Below, piece by piece: positions 51,798 to 62,200 of a stretch of DNA of 64,000 nucleotides. The position numbers and the translations under genes are program-made. This stretch comes from Phytohabitans rumicis (GTDB lineage Bacteria > Actinomycetota > Actinomycetes > Mycobacteriales > Micromonosporaceae). The notes beneath the pieces are model-generated. The model did no database searches and was not told the origin of the DNA. It worked only from the letters and a program-made list of their open reading frames with translations. Position 1 is the first letter of the stretch. Every line of letters begins with the position of its first letter. The stretch spans positions 7,519,001-7,583,000 of the forward strand of contig NZ_BLPG01000001.1 in the NCBI RefSeq assembly GCF_011764445.1, given 5' to 3'.

Positions 51798-52408
51798 GAT
51801 GTGATCGAGATGGCCTGGCGGATGTGACCCGCGCCGGTGACCTGCGCCAGCATGGCGTCGGCGAGATCGGCGTACGGCATCCGGGAGAGGAAGCCGAGCT
51901 TCAGGTCGTGACCGGTGCGGTAGTGCCCGGTGTGCGGGGCGTCTTTGAGCACGGCGGGCCGGAAGATCGTCCAGTCGGTGTCGCTGGCGGCGATCAGCGC
52001 CTCCATGCCCTCCTTGTCACGGACCAGGGCGCCGCTGGCGAGCCGGGAGATGACGACGAAAGGACTGGTGCGGCGGCTGTCGCCGGTGCCGTAGAGGCTG
52101 ATGGCGACCAGGCGGCGTACTCCGCTGGCGTCCATTGCGGGAATGATGGTGCGCATCGCGTCGGTGCACACGGACGTCTTGGCGGTCAGGCTCTGCCCCG
52201 CCGCGAACAGCACGGCGTCCGTGCCGACGATGGCCTGCTTGACCGCCTCCGCGTCGTGGATTCCACCGGCCACCGTATGCAGGTTCGCGTGCGTGGGTAG
52301 TTTGCCGGGGTCGCGGGCGAGCGCGGTGATCGTGTGCCCTTGGGCGAGGGCCTGGTTGAGCAGTGGGCGCCCGGTGCGTCCGGTGGCGCCGAAGATGGCG
52401 AGTTTCAT
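51794..52408 (-). CDS. NAD(P)-binding atypical SDR (NmrA/YwnB-like)
   Basis: 204 residues starting [20 protein letters not shown], with the GATGxxG dinucleotide loop, then [19 protein letters not shown] and [20 protein letters not shown]. The group includes NAD(P)-sensing and quinone/flavin reductases and usually lacks a classic YxxxK. ATG 52408 is preceded by aaggga and follows the TetR gene by 14 bases. Likely one operon: TetR, this gene, MBL lactonase. Confidence 0.9.
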   Translation of the reverse strand: MKLAIFGATGRTGRPLLNQALAQGHTITALARDPGKLPTHANLHTVAGGIHDAEAVKQAIVGTDAVLFAAGQSLTAKTSVCTDAMRTIIPAMDASGVRRLVAISLYGTGDSRRTSPFVVISRLASGALVRDKEGMEALIAASDTDWTIFRPAVLKDAPHTGHYRTGHDLKLGFLSRMPYADLADAMLAQVTGAGHIRQAISITS

Positions 52409-52422
52409 GGTGTTCGTTCCCT

Positions 52423-53073
52423 TCAGGATGGTCGATGAGCTGGTTCTGTCATCGCCAGGATGGTTATCGCGATGAACCGCACCTGCCGGTCGTGTCCGGC
52501 GTCGTTGCCGTCGAGGTGTGCCTGTGCCAGCGTCCCCTCGTACATGGCCAGGACCGCTTCGGTGAGGTCGGCCACCGATGTCGTCGGCGTGCGGCCCATC
52601 CGCTGGATCGCGGAGGACAGGCAGGCCGCGAGGAAGCCGCGCATTCTGCTGCGGTGCTGCGCCAGGACCGTCGCCGCCTCGGACCGCCGCAGCGCCTGCG
52701 CCATCATCTCGGTGGACACCTGGAACCACTGGCGGCTCAGCGGCAACGTGCGCAGCACCCGTTCGACGACCTGATCGGCGGTGACCGGCCCGCCGTCGGC
52801 CTCAACCGCGCCGAATCCCTCGGTCAGCCGCGCGGCGACCAGCTCGGCGTGCCGCTCGAACAGGGCGATCAGCAGGTCGTCCATCGACTCGAAGTTCGAG
52901 TAGAACGCGCCCCGGGTATACCCGGCCCGCGCGCACACCCTCTCCACGGTCGCCGCGGTCAGACCCAGCTCTTCCACGATCTGTGCCGCGGCGTCCAGCA
53001 TGCGGCGCCGAGTCTCCTCGCGTCGGCGGGTCTGCCGGCGCGGCGCCTGAGCGGGTTCTTCTCGCGATGCCAT
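52423..53073 (-). CDS. TetR family transcriptional regulator
   Basis: 216 residues. The basic N-terminus MASREEPAQAPRRQTRRREE precedes the HTH LTAATVERVCARAGYTRGAFYSNFESMDDLL (about residues 36-66). The C-terminal domain contains QWFQVSTEMMAQALRRSEA and FLAACLSSAIQRMGR. First gene of a leftward operon with the reductase and lactonase. A near-perfect inverted repeat (53082-53112) lies directly upstream and overlaps the promoter, so autorepression is likely. Confidence 0.92.
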   Translation of the reverse strand: MASREEPAQAPRRQTRRREETRRRMLDAAAQIVEELGLTAATVERVCARAGYTRGAFYSNFESMDDLLIALFERHAELVAARLTEGFGAVEADGGPVTADQVVERVLRTLPLSRQWFQVSTEMMAQALRRSEAATVLAQHRSRMRGFLAACLSSAIQRMGRTPTTSVADLTEAVLAMYEGTLAQAHLDGNDAGHDRQVRFIAITILAMTEPAHRPS

Positions 53074-53081
53074 GCTGTGAG

Positions 53082-53112
53082 GATACAAAATGCATCGGAT
53101 ACATTTCGTATC
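53082..53112. promoter_or_regulatory. TetR operator
   Basis: GATACAAAATG (53082-53092) and CATTTCGTATC (53102-53112) form an inverted repeat with one mismatch in 11 bases and a 9-base spacer, 8 bases upstream of the TetR start and in an AT-rich patch. Confidence 0.75.
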
Positions 53113-53232
53113 TTTGTGACGACCGTCACTCCCGCCTGCCGCACCTGGGCCCGGCCTTGGAACCGTCCGGCACGCTGCCGGCGAACCCAGCCAGAAGGCC
53201 GTCACGGCCGGGGGTCGGGAGGAGCGGCGACG

Positions 53233-54829
53233 ATGTCCTATGTGGGGATCGACCCGCAGGGGTCGCGGGAACTCGGGCAGGTGTTGCAGAACGCGGCAGA
53301 GCGTATCGACGGCCTGCGGCGTAATTTGTCCGTCGCGCTCGACCTGGTCGATCTCACCAGCCAGGTGCCGGCCCAGCTCTCGCTGGTACAGGACGGTTTC
53401 ACGACGCTCGCGACCGGCCTTACCGACAAGGTCGCCCTGGCCGAGCGGTACGCGACGGACCGGAAGGGCGTGGCGGCGAGTCCGGGCACCCCGGCGGGCA
53501 CGTTCGGCGCCAGCGTCCTTGTCAGCTCTGCCGAGGCAGCGGAGCCGCCGAAACCACTGACCTTCGGTCCGCCGATCCCGCCCGGCAGGCCGGTCCCGCC
53601 CGGCACGCCCTTCCTACCCGGCCTGCCGCTGCCCGAACCGATCCTGCCCTTTATGCCGACCACACCGTTCAGGCCGCAGTTGGTCGACCCGCCGCCCGAC
53701 GCGCCGACGTTTCCCGAGTTTCCCGTACGCCCTCGCGGCGTGACGTTCCTGCCTCCCGAGAACTCTCCGAGCCTGTGGCCCGGCGCGCCGTTGGTCCACC
53801 CGTTTGCGGTCAGCTCCGATCCCAGCCAGGAACTGCCCGTCCTGCCACCCATCGACTACGGCAGACCCGCGTTTCCCTATTGGCCGCAGATCCTCCTGCC
53901 CGAGCTGCCATCGTCCGGTGACACCCGCAACATCAGTGCCGGGGATTCCTCGGCACCAGGGATAGGCCAGGGTGGGGCGGTGGCATCAGCTACTCCTGGA
54001 ACGACCACGACTCGTCACTGATGCTCCTTTTCGGCCTCGGCGCGGGCCTAAGCATCGGGTCATCGACGGATCCCGTATCGCCCACCTGGGATGTGGGGTG
54101 CAAGCGCGATGGACGTTCCACAGTGGAAACTTCGACTGGCCAATGAAGGAGCACTTCAGGCCACAAGCGGGAGGCACCTGGACGGGGAAACTGTCCTACC
54201 AGGACGGTTTCTACACCTCAGTGACCCCGTGGTTCGCCGGGCGGGACTTCACGTTGTCCGATGGCTGGAAATTCACCTACACGTCCGAAGGCCCGGATTC
54301 CGGCCTGGTGGGGCGCAGCTATACCTGGGCGCCGGTTGGAGACAGGTGGGCAGGGATCTTTGTCGAGATACCGTTGCCGGGCATCTCGCCCAGCAGACCT
54401 GTCGAGTGGCCGTCGCTGTCGCCTGATCCGCGGGCGATATCGCTGACCGGCGTGCAAGGTTGGGAGCCGCCGCAGTCACAGCTTTCCGACGAGAGGTGGC
54501 TGTTGCCACCCCTGGGTTCTCCACCGATCGACTGGCGGCTTCCCGGAGAGTCCATATACGACCCAAGAATCAGGTTGCCAGATCTCCCCGAGATACTGTC
54601 GCCGGCTCAGGTTCCCGCCGGTCCACGACCGGAAGATACCTTGACCGGCGGTCGGCTGCCCGAGCGGCAATCCGCCCTGCCGGAGCCATTGGGTACGCCG
54701 GTCGTGGCGCCGGTGGCCTACGCGCCGCCGGCATTCGACACCGGCGAGGACTGGGGCGCGGACTGGAACGGTCTGTTGGACAACGCCGTCTGGTTCGGGG
54801 ACACGCCCGCTGAGTCCTTTGACATCTAG
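53233..54829 (+). CDS. proline-rich protein with ESX/WXG-like helical N-terminus, frame-interrupted
   Basis: The N-terminus MSYVGIDPQGSRELGQVLQN, then a helical pair (AAERIDGLRRNLSVALDLVD, QLSLVQDGFTTLATGLTDKV; residues 20-75), resembles WXG100/LXG-type secretion domains. A long Pro-rich region follows (FGPPIPPGRPVPPGTPFLPG) to about 53975. Similarity then appears to pass through a second frame (GGGISYSWNDHDSSLMLLFG) and a third (WTFHSGNFDWPMKEHFRPQA, DRWAGIFVEIPLPGISPSRP) to a TAG at 54829. Breaks fall in GGGG runs near 53975 and 54095. About 530 residues. GGAGGAG lies upstream. Possibly a type VII-secreted or surface protein; function unknown. Confidence 0.6.
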
Positions 54830-54910
54830 AGACGACGCCCGTCGCGGTCCAGGCCGTCGCTCCCGCGGCCTCACCCTCCGCGGTTGACGCCCCCGTACCC
54901 GCCCGATTGC

Positions 54911-54976
54911 TGCGGTGATCATGAGGTTAGCGTCAGGGCAAGCGCTCTCCCCGACGCTAACCTCATGATCACCGCA
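54911..54976. repeat. perfect 24-bp-arm palindrome
   Basis: Left arm 54911-54934 (TGCGGTGATCATGAGGTTAG then CGTC), right arm 54953-54976 exactly complementary, 18-base loop. It lies between two same-direction genes, 82 bases after one stop and 71 before the next start, with no T-run. It could act as a terminator, but the length and perfection suggest a dispersed palindrome. Confidence 0.8.
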
Positions 54977-55047
54977 GGGCTGGCGGCTGAGGCCTGTTGA
55001 AGCCGGGATGAAGCCGATATGAAGCAGGGCGGCTGCACACTGCCGGC

Positions 55048-58000
55048 ATGTGGTCGATCACGGGGGTGCGGCGCTGGATCCGCACGGTTGCCACCATCAC
55101 GGTGGTTGGACTGGTGTGTGGCACGGCGGCCGGACCGGCGGCGGCCGACCTGCCCGACGATCCGGGCGTCCGGGTGCCGAGGCCCGGCGACTCCGGTTCG
55201 GAACGGGCGACGGCGCAGGCGGAGGCGGCCAAGACCCGGCAACGGGTCGAGGTGGTCGGTGATCGGTCCGAGAGCGGCCAGGTGTTCGCCAACCCGGACG
55301 GCTCGTTCACCTCGGAAATGAGCATGGCGCCGGTACGGGTGCGCCGCGCGGGCGGCTGGGTGCCGGTGGACACCACGCTGGAGGCACGCCCCGACGGCAC
55401 CGTGGCGCCGAAGGCGGTGCCGCCGACGCTGGCGTTCTCCGGCGGTGGGACGGTGCCGCTGGTACGGCTCGGCAAGGACGCCCACGAGCTGGTGCTGACC
55501 TGGCCGGACGCGTTGCCCACCGCCAAGCTGGACGGGGACACCGCCGTCTACCCGGACGTGCTGCCAGGCGTCGACCTGCGGATGCGGGCCACCGCGTACG
55601 GGTTCTCCCAGCTGCTCGTGGTGAAGACCAAGCAGGCGGCGGCCAACCAGGCGCTGGCGACCATATCGCTGGGGCTGTCCACCACCGGCTTGTCGGTGAG
55701 CGCCGACGAAATCGGCAACCTCCGAGCGGAGGACGGCGCGGGCAAGCTCATCTTCGGCGCGTCCGCGCCGCTGATGTGGGACTCCACGCCACCCCCGGAC
55801 GCCGCGACCGCGGGCCTGGCCGGGCCGGACCGGCCGGGTGCCCGGCAGGCGGTCAGCGAGGTGGCGGTCGGCCAGGACCGGCTGGTGCTGCGGCCGGACC
55901 AGAAGCTGCTCAGCGATCCGGCGACCACCTATCCCGTCTACATCGACCCCGACTTCACCGAGGGGGCGCTGGGCTGGACGTTGGTGCTGGAGGGCGTCAC
56001 CCAGCCGAAGTGGAACGGGGCCAACGACACCACGCCGATCCTGGGCAAGTCCGGATACTCCACTTGGGACGGTCCGGCCGTGAAGTACCGCACCTACTTC
56101 CAGTTCAACACCGCCCAGGCACTGGGTACGGCGCTGAAGTCGGCGCAGTTCCGGGTCATGGAGGTGTGGGCGCCGTCGTGCACCGCGACGTGGGTGCAGG
56201 CGTACGGGACGGCGCCGATCCATCAGGGCACGAACTGGGACAACCAGCCGTCCCGGGAGTGGGCGGTCGGGATCGGGGAGAAGCTCGCGGCCTACGGCCA
56301 CCCCAATTGCGCGGCGGCCCAGTTCCTGGAGTGGGACGCCTTCGGCGCGGTGCAGGAGTCCTTGCGGCGGGGCCTCGGCACCACCACCATCATGCTGCAG
56401 GCCCGGGACGAGCGGGACATCAACGCCTGGAAGAAGTGGCTGGTCAATGCGGACAGTCCAAAACTGACAGTCACCTACAACCGGTACCCGGACCGCCCGT
56501 ACGGCCTCACCGTGGAGCACAAGCCCTGCGCCCAGGTGCCGAACCAGCCGTACGTGAACCCGCTGAACCCGAACGACCAGCCGGCCGGCCCGACCCTGCG
56601 CGCGTACGTCAGCGACCAGGACGGTGGGCTCGTGCGGGCGGGCTTCCAGTGGTCCCTCGCGGACGGCAGCCGGCCGGGTGGCGTCGAGACCACCTCGGCG
56701 TACTCGACCAGCCACTTCGGGGCGCAGATCCCGAGCTGGACGTTCAACGACGGCGAGACCTTCCGGTACCGGGTGGTCGGCCTGGACCCGATGGACTCGG
56801 GACCGTGGACCGACTACTGCTACGCGACGATCGACCGGACCCGGCCACCGGCTCCGGCCGCGGTGAGCTCGGCGACCTATCCGGAGAACGACATCGGCGG
56901 GAGCGCCGGGTTCACGGCGGGCTTCACCTTCCGGGCGCCGGTGCCCTCGGACGTGGCCGGGTTCCTGTACGGCCTGCACGACCAGCCGACCCAGTTCGCG
57001 CCGGCGAACAGGGTCCAGGGCGTGGCGAGCGCGCTGGTGACGCCGCCGGACAACGGCCCGCACACCCTCTACGTGTACAGCGTGGACCGCGCCAACAACG
57101 TGAGCAGCACCCGGTACGAGTACCACTTCACCGTCGGGCGCGGCACCCCGCCGGTGGCGCACTGGCGGCTGGACGGGTTGACGGACACCCAGGTGCTGGA
57201 CTCGCGGCCGCAACGGCACGACGGCGCCGTCACCTTCGGCCCGGCGAAGTGGCACCCCGGCCGGCGCGGTGACGCCCTGTTCCTCGACGGGTCGACCGGC
57301 GCCTACGTCAACACCGGGAACGGCCCGGCGGTCCGCACCGACGCGAGCTTCTCGGTGGCGGCGTGGGTGAAGCTGGGGCAGGCCGGCACCACCGACCAGG
57401 TGATCGTGAGCCAGGACGGCAACCAGCCCAGCGAATTCACCCTGCAGTACGCCGGCGACGTGAAGAAGTGGGCGTTGACCATGGCCCAGTCCGACACGGC
57501 CAACACGGCCTGGGACCGGGTGCTCTCCGACGCGGTGGCCCAGGCCGACGTGTGGACGCATCTGGTCGGCACGTACGACCCGTCGTCCGGCGACATGCGG
57601 CTGTACCAGAACGGTGTCCTGCAGGCCCAGGTCGGCAAGCACAGTAACCGGCGTCCGGTCTCGAACGGCACGGTGCAGCTGGGACGCGGAAAGGCCAACG
57701 GCGGGTACACCGGCTACTGGCGCGGCGGCATCGACGACGTGCAGCTCTACTCCCGGGTGATCACCGCGCGGGAGGCGTACGAGCAGGCGTCCGCGCCGAC
57801 CGAAGAGCTGTTCCTGCCGCTGGACGAGGGCGCCGGCACCACCGCCACGGACATCTCCGGGGCCTACCGCAGCGTCCAACTCGGCGCGGGCGCCAGCTGG
57901 ACGCCCGGCGCGGACATCATCGGCGAGGGCACCGCGGTCCGGCTCGGTGGCACCAGCACCGGCGTGGCGACCGCCGGCCTGCCCGCGGTGCGTACCGACC

Positions 58001-59241
58001 AGAGCTTCATGGTCAGCGCGCAGGTGTGGCTCGATCCGGCGGTGGCCAGCGGCACCGGAACGCTGACCGCGGTGAGCCAGGACGGCCCGCTGTCGTCCGG
58101 GTTCACGCTGGGATACAACCGGGCCACCAGGGGATGGACGTTCGCGCTGTCCCCGGCCGACGCGGCCAGCCCGGTCCCGATCGCGGCGGACTCCTCCGCG
58201 GTGGGCCGGACGGCGTCGCCGGCGACGTGGACCCACCTGCTCGGCAGCTACGACGCGGCGACCGGCGAGGTGAAGCTGTACGTCGACGGCGAGCCGACCG
58301 ACAGCAGCGCCGGCCGCAGCACCGCGAACGTCACCGGCCGGCTGGTGCTGGGCCGGGACTGGCGCAACGGACAGGCCGCCGGATTCTGGCACGGCGCGAT
58401 CGACGACGTGCACGCCTGGACCGGGGTCAACGAGGCCGTGGGGCTGGCGGCGTTCTACGCCCCGGTGTCGCAGCGGCGCTCGGCCTACGACGGCCAGCTG
58501 AACCGGTTCCTGACCCTGAACCCGGCCAGCATGGACCACATGACGGTGCCCGGTGGGGCCGCTCGCTACTACCACTTCGAGGGTTCGCTGGGCGCCTTCG
58601 CACCGGCGGACGCGGAGAACACCCGGATGCTCTACCTGTGCCGGGTGGGCGGTGACGACGAGTTCACCTCGCCCGACGCCGCCTGTGAGAACCAGGAGGT
58701 GCTCGGTCCACTGGGGAGGGTGTATCGGGACCCGCCGCCGGACCAGCCGTCGCTGGCCATCTACCGGTGCCTGGTCGTAGAACCGGGGGTCTACTCGGAC
58801 CACTTCGACTCGACCGACCCGCTGTGCGAGGGCAAGCAGACCGAGTTCAAGCTCGGCTACACGCGGCCGTACATCCACCTGGTGCGCTACACCAGCCCGA
58901 CCTACCCGTACGACCACACCAGCAGCACCCTGCTCGTGGCCGCCGACTACCTGCCGGAGGGTTCACTCGGGCGCCTGGCCATGCACAGCGGGGACGGCCG
59001 CGTCGCGCTGTGGAGCTGCCTGGACGGCGCGGACTCGTTCCTGTCCAACGACACCGCGTGCGAGGGCAAGACCGTGGTACGGCGGATGGGCTGGATCTGG
59101 CCCACGCCGCCGGCCAACTTCGCCAGCCGCGAACTCTTCCGCTGCCGGGCCAGCTGGGGGGACCTGTTCGAGTCCACCAACCCAGCCTGTGAGGGCCAGA
59201 CCGTCCTCGCCTCCGTCGGCTTCGTCGCCGTCGGGCTCTGA
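55048..59241 (+). CDS. secreted LamG-domain surface protein preceding an RHS protein
   Basis: 1397 residues. The signal peptide RTVATITVVGLVCGTAAGPA is cleaved near AAADL. The first 600 residues are beta-rich and contain a DNRLRE/carbohydrate-binding-like segment (AVKYRTYFQFNTAQALGTAL, GLGTTTIMLQARDERDINAW). Two LamG jelly rolls follow: about 700-910 (VAHWRLDGLTDTQVLDSRPQ, FSVAAWVKLGQAGTTDQVIV, WRGGIDDVQLYSRVITAREA) and about 915-1140 (LDEGAGTTATDISG, GAIDDVHAWTGVNEA). The C-terminal 250 residues have repeated Cys-containing blocks (YLCRVGGDDEFTSPDAACEN, SCLDGADSFLSNDTACEGKT). The same-strand RHS gene starts 36 bases later; such pairs are common in actinomycetes. Confidence 0.88.
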   Translation: MWSITGVRRWIRTVATITVVGLVCGTAAGPAAADLPDDPGVRVPRPGDSGSERATAQAEAAKTRQRVEVVGDRSESGQVFANPDGSFTSEMSMAPVRVRRAGGWVPVDTTLEARPDGTVAPKAVPPTLAFSGGGTVPLVRLGKDAHELVLTWPDALPTAKLDGDTAVYPDVLPGVDLRMRATAYGFSQLLVVKTKQAAANQALATISLGLSTTGLSVSADEIGNLRAEDGAGKLIFGASAPLMWDSTPPPDAATAGLAGPDRPGARQAVSEVAVGQDRLVLRPDQKLLSDPATTYPVYIDPDFTEGALGWTLVLEGVTQPKWNGANDTTPILGKSGYSTWDGPAVKYRTYFQFNTAQALGTALKSAQFRVMEVWAPSCTATWVQAYGTAPIHQGTNWDNQPSREWAVGIGEKLAAYGHPNCAAAQFLEWDAFGAVQESLRRGLGTTTIMLQARDERDINAWKKWLVNADSPKLTVTYNRYPDRPYGLTVEHKPCAQVPNQPYVNPLNPNDQPAGPTLRAYVSDQDGGLVRAGFQWSLADGSRPGGVETTSAYSTSHFGAQIPSWTFNDGETFRYRVVGLDPMDSGPWTDYCYATIDRTRPPAPAAVSSATYPENDIGGSAGFTAGFTFRAPVPSDVAGFLYGLHDQPTQFAPANRVQGVASALVTPPDNGPHTLYVYSVDRANNVSSTRYEYHFTVGRGTPPVAHWRLDGLTDTQVLDSRPQRHDGAVTFGPAKWHPGRRGDALFLDGSTGAYVNTGNGPAVRTDASFSVAAWVKLGQAGTTDQVIVSQDGNQPSEFTLQYAGDVKKWALTMAQSDTANTAWDRVLSDAVAQADVWTHLVGTYDPSSGDMRLYQNGVLQAQVGKHSNRRPVSNGTVQLGRGKANGGYTGYWRGGIDDVQLYSRVITAREAYEQASAPTEELFLPLDEGAGTTATDISGAYRSVQLGAGASWTPGADIIGEGTAVRLGGTSTGVATAGLPAVRTDQSFMVSAQVWLDPAVASGTGTLTAVSQDGPLSSGFTLGYNRATRGWTFALSPADAASPVPIAADSSAVGRTASPATWTHLLGSYDAATGEVKLYVDGEPTDSSAGRSTANVTGRLVLGRDWRNGQAAGFWHGAIDDVHAWTGVNEAVGLAAFYAPVSQRRSAYDGQLNRFLTLNPASMDHMTVPGGAARYYHFEGSLGAFAPADAENTRMLYLCRVGGDDEFTSPDAACENQEVLGPLGRVYRDPPPDQPSLAIYRCLVVEPGVYSDHFDSTDPLCEGKQTEFKLGYTRPYIHLVRYTSPTYPYDHTSSTLLVAADYLPEGSLGRLAMHSGDGRVALWSCLDGADSFLSNDTACEGKTVVRRMGWIWPTPPANFASRELFRCRASWGDLFESTNPACEGQTVLASVGFVAVGL

Positions 59242-59277
59242 TCCCGCTCCTCGCCACGTCGGAAAGGGTTAGCCGCC

Positions 59278-62200
59278 ATGCGTACCAAGTCGAGGCTTGC
59301 CGCCGCGCTCACGGTCGTCCTGACGGTCACGCTGGCCGGGTTCGCGGGCCAGCCCTCCGCCGCGGTGGCGGCGGACGTCAGTCCGACCGAGCCGTCGGTC
59401 ATGCCGTCGGTGCCGGGCGAACCGGTGCCGGTGAAGGCCCCGGCGCCGGATCCGGCGTCGAAGGCGGCGCAGGTGCCGGTGCCCGATCTGGCGTGGCCGC
59501 AGGCCGACGCGGCGACCGCCAGCACCAGCGCCGGGGGCGCCGTGCAGGTGCGGGTCCTGGACCAGGCCGCGGCGAGCGCCGCGGGTGTCCAGGGACTACT
59601 GGTCAGCGTGGCTGGGATGAGCCGCGTGGCGGCCGGCGAGAAGGTGAAGCTGTCGATCGACTACTCGCGGCTGCGCAACCTGTACGGCGGTGACTGGGCG
59701 ACCCGGCTCCGGTTGGTCGACGTCGACCGGGACGTGGTGCTGCCGGCCACCAACGATGTGGCAGGTGGCAAGTTGGCCTCCACTGTGGAGGCTGGCGCGG
59801 TGGGCTCGACGCTCGCCGTGACGGCGGCCACCGGCGGCTCCGCCGGGGACTTCGCGGCCACCACGCTGTCACCGGCCGGCCAGTGGGCGGTGAGCACGCA
59901 GAGCGGCGCGTTCTCGTGGTCGTACAACCTGCGGACCCCGCCGGCGCCGGGCGGCCTGGCGCCGTCGCTGAGCCTGTCGTACTCCTCCGCCGCCGTGGAC
60001 GGGCGGACCGCGTCGACGAACAACCAGCCATCCTGGCTGGGGGAGGGCTGGAGCCTGTGGCCCGGCTACGTCGAGCGTTCCTATCGCGGCTGTGCGGACA
60101 CCGAGGGCAAGCCGAAGACCGGCGACCTCTGCTGGATCAACGAGAACGCCGTGATGGCACTGGGCGGCGCGACCAACGAGCTGGTACGCGAGGGGACGAG
60201 CCAGCGGTGGCGGCCGAAGGCCGACGACGGCACGCGGGTGGAGCAGCGCTTCGACAAGGCCGCGAACGGAGACGTGCGCGGCGAGTACTGGGTCGTGACC
60301 ACCACCGACGGGTTCCAGTACCACTACGGGAGCCGGGTGGCGGCGGAGTCGACGTGGACGGTGCCGGTGTTCGGCGACAGCCCGGGGGAGGGCTGCGGTG
60401 GGGCGTTCGCCACCTCGGACTGCGTGCGCGCCTGGCGGTGGAACCTCGACTACGTTGTGGACCCGCACGGAAGCACCATCACCTACCAGTACCGGGCCGA
60501 GACCAACCGGTACGCGCGGAACCAGACCGACGCCTCGGTGGCGACCTACACGCGCGGTGGCTGGCTGGAGCGGATCGACTACGGTGACCGGGCCGGTGAG
60601 CCGGCGGCCGGGCAGGTGGTGTTCGCGGTGGCGGACCGGTGCCGGCCGGACATGCCGTGCGCTCAGCACACCGGGGCGGTGTGGCCGGACGTGCCGTGGG
60701 ACTGGGAGTGCACCGGCGCCAGCTGCCCGGACAAGTACTCGCCGACGTTCTGGTCGACCAAGCGGCTGGCATCGATCACCACCAAGGTCCGGTCCGGGAC
60801 GGCGTATCTCGACGTCGACCAGTGGTCGTTCGACCACATCTACCCCGACCCCGGAGACGGCACCAGTGCGGGCCTGTGGCTGCGCGGGATCACCCACACC
60901 GGGCTGGTGGGTGGCAGCCAGCCGCTGCCGCCGGTCACGTTCGCCGGCAGCGCGCTGGCGAACCGGGTCGACTCGCCGACCGACGGGCCACCACAGCTGA
61001 ACAAGTTCCGGATCGAAACGGTCCACAATGGATCTGGTGGCGACCTCAATGTGGTGTACGCGCCGCCGAACTGCAAGGCGGGGGCACTGCCCTCGCCCGC
61101 CACCAACACGCTGCGCTGCTTCCCTGCGCGGTGGGTGATGTCGCCGGAGCCGGAGCCGCGGGACGACTGGTTCCACGTGTACGCGGTCGGCCAGATCACC
61201 CAGGTCGACCGGGTGGCCGGCGGTATGACGGAGGTCCTGAACTACGAGTACCTCGGCGGTGGCGCCTGGCGGTACGACGACAACCCGTTGATCGCCGAGA
61301 AGTACCGCACCTGGTCGCTGTGGCGCGGGTACGAGAAGGTGCAGGTGCGGCACGGCGACCCGGTGCAGGAGCCGGGACGGCCGGTTTCGCTCACCCAGTA
61401 CCAGTACTTCCGCGGCATGCACGGGGACCGGGCCGCGGCCACCGGCGGGACCAAGCCGCCGGTCGACGTCACCGACTCCGCGGGCACCGCCCTGGCCGAC
61501 CTGGACCCACTGGCAGGGAGCCTGCGGGAGCAGATCACCTACGACGGAGTCGGCGGTGCGGTGGTCTCCGGCGCCATCCACGACCCGTGGGTGCGTGGCC
61601 CGACGGCGACCCAGGGGAGCCGGCAGGCGTTCCAGGTGCAGACGGTCCGTATGGCCAACCGCACCGCGCTGGCCGGCGGTGGGTTCCGCCGGACCCAGGT
61701 GGACACGGCGTACGACAACGAGGGCAACGCGACCCAGGTCAACGACCTCGGTGACACGGCCACCGCCGCCGACGACCGCTGCACCCGCACCGACTACGCC
61801 CGCAACGAGACCGCCTGGCTGCTGAACCTGCCCAGCCGGGTGGCCACGGTCGGGGTGGCCTGCGACGCGACCCCGAGCTACCCGGATGACGCGATCTCCG
61901 ATGTGCGCACCTACTACGACGGGCTGGCGTGGGACGCCGCCCCGAGCGCCGGCAACGCGACCATGGTGGAGGAGGCGGACTCGTACGCCGGCAGCACGGC
62001 CCACTATCTCACCGTCTCCACCGCGACCCACGACGGCTACGGCCGGGTGCTGGACTCGTTCGACGCGCTGCAGCGAAAGAACGCCACCCGGTACGAGCCG
62101 GAGAAGGGCCCGGTCACGGCCACCAGCCTGACGAACTCGCTGGGGCAGACCGTCACGACCACACTGAATCCGGCCTGGGGCGTGCCGGTGACGGTGGTGA

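Noticed and set aside
49722-54862. Shared 21-22 base string GTCGCGGTCCAGRCCGTCGCTC near 49725 and 54840
   Set aside because: Too short and only two copies. Could be chance or a minor repeat; not enough to call an element.
54919-58917. 1332-codon leftward open frame opposite the LamG gene, and similar long frames at 59869-62403 and 62482-63873
   Set aside because: Composition is the mirror of the sense gene (Arg, Val, His, Gly-rich) and no protein family is recognisable. Long antisense frames are expected at this GC content.
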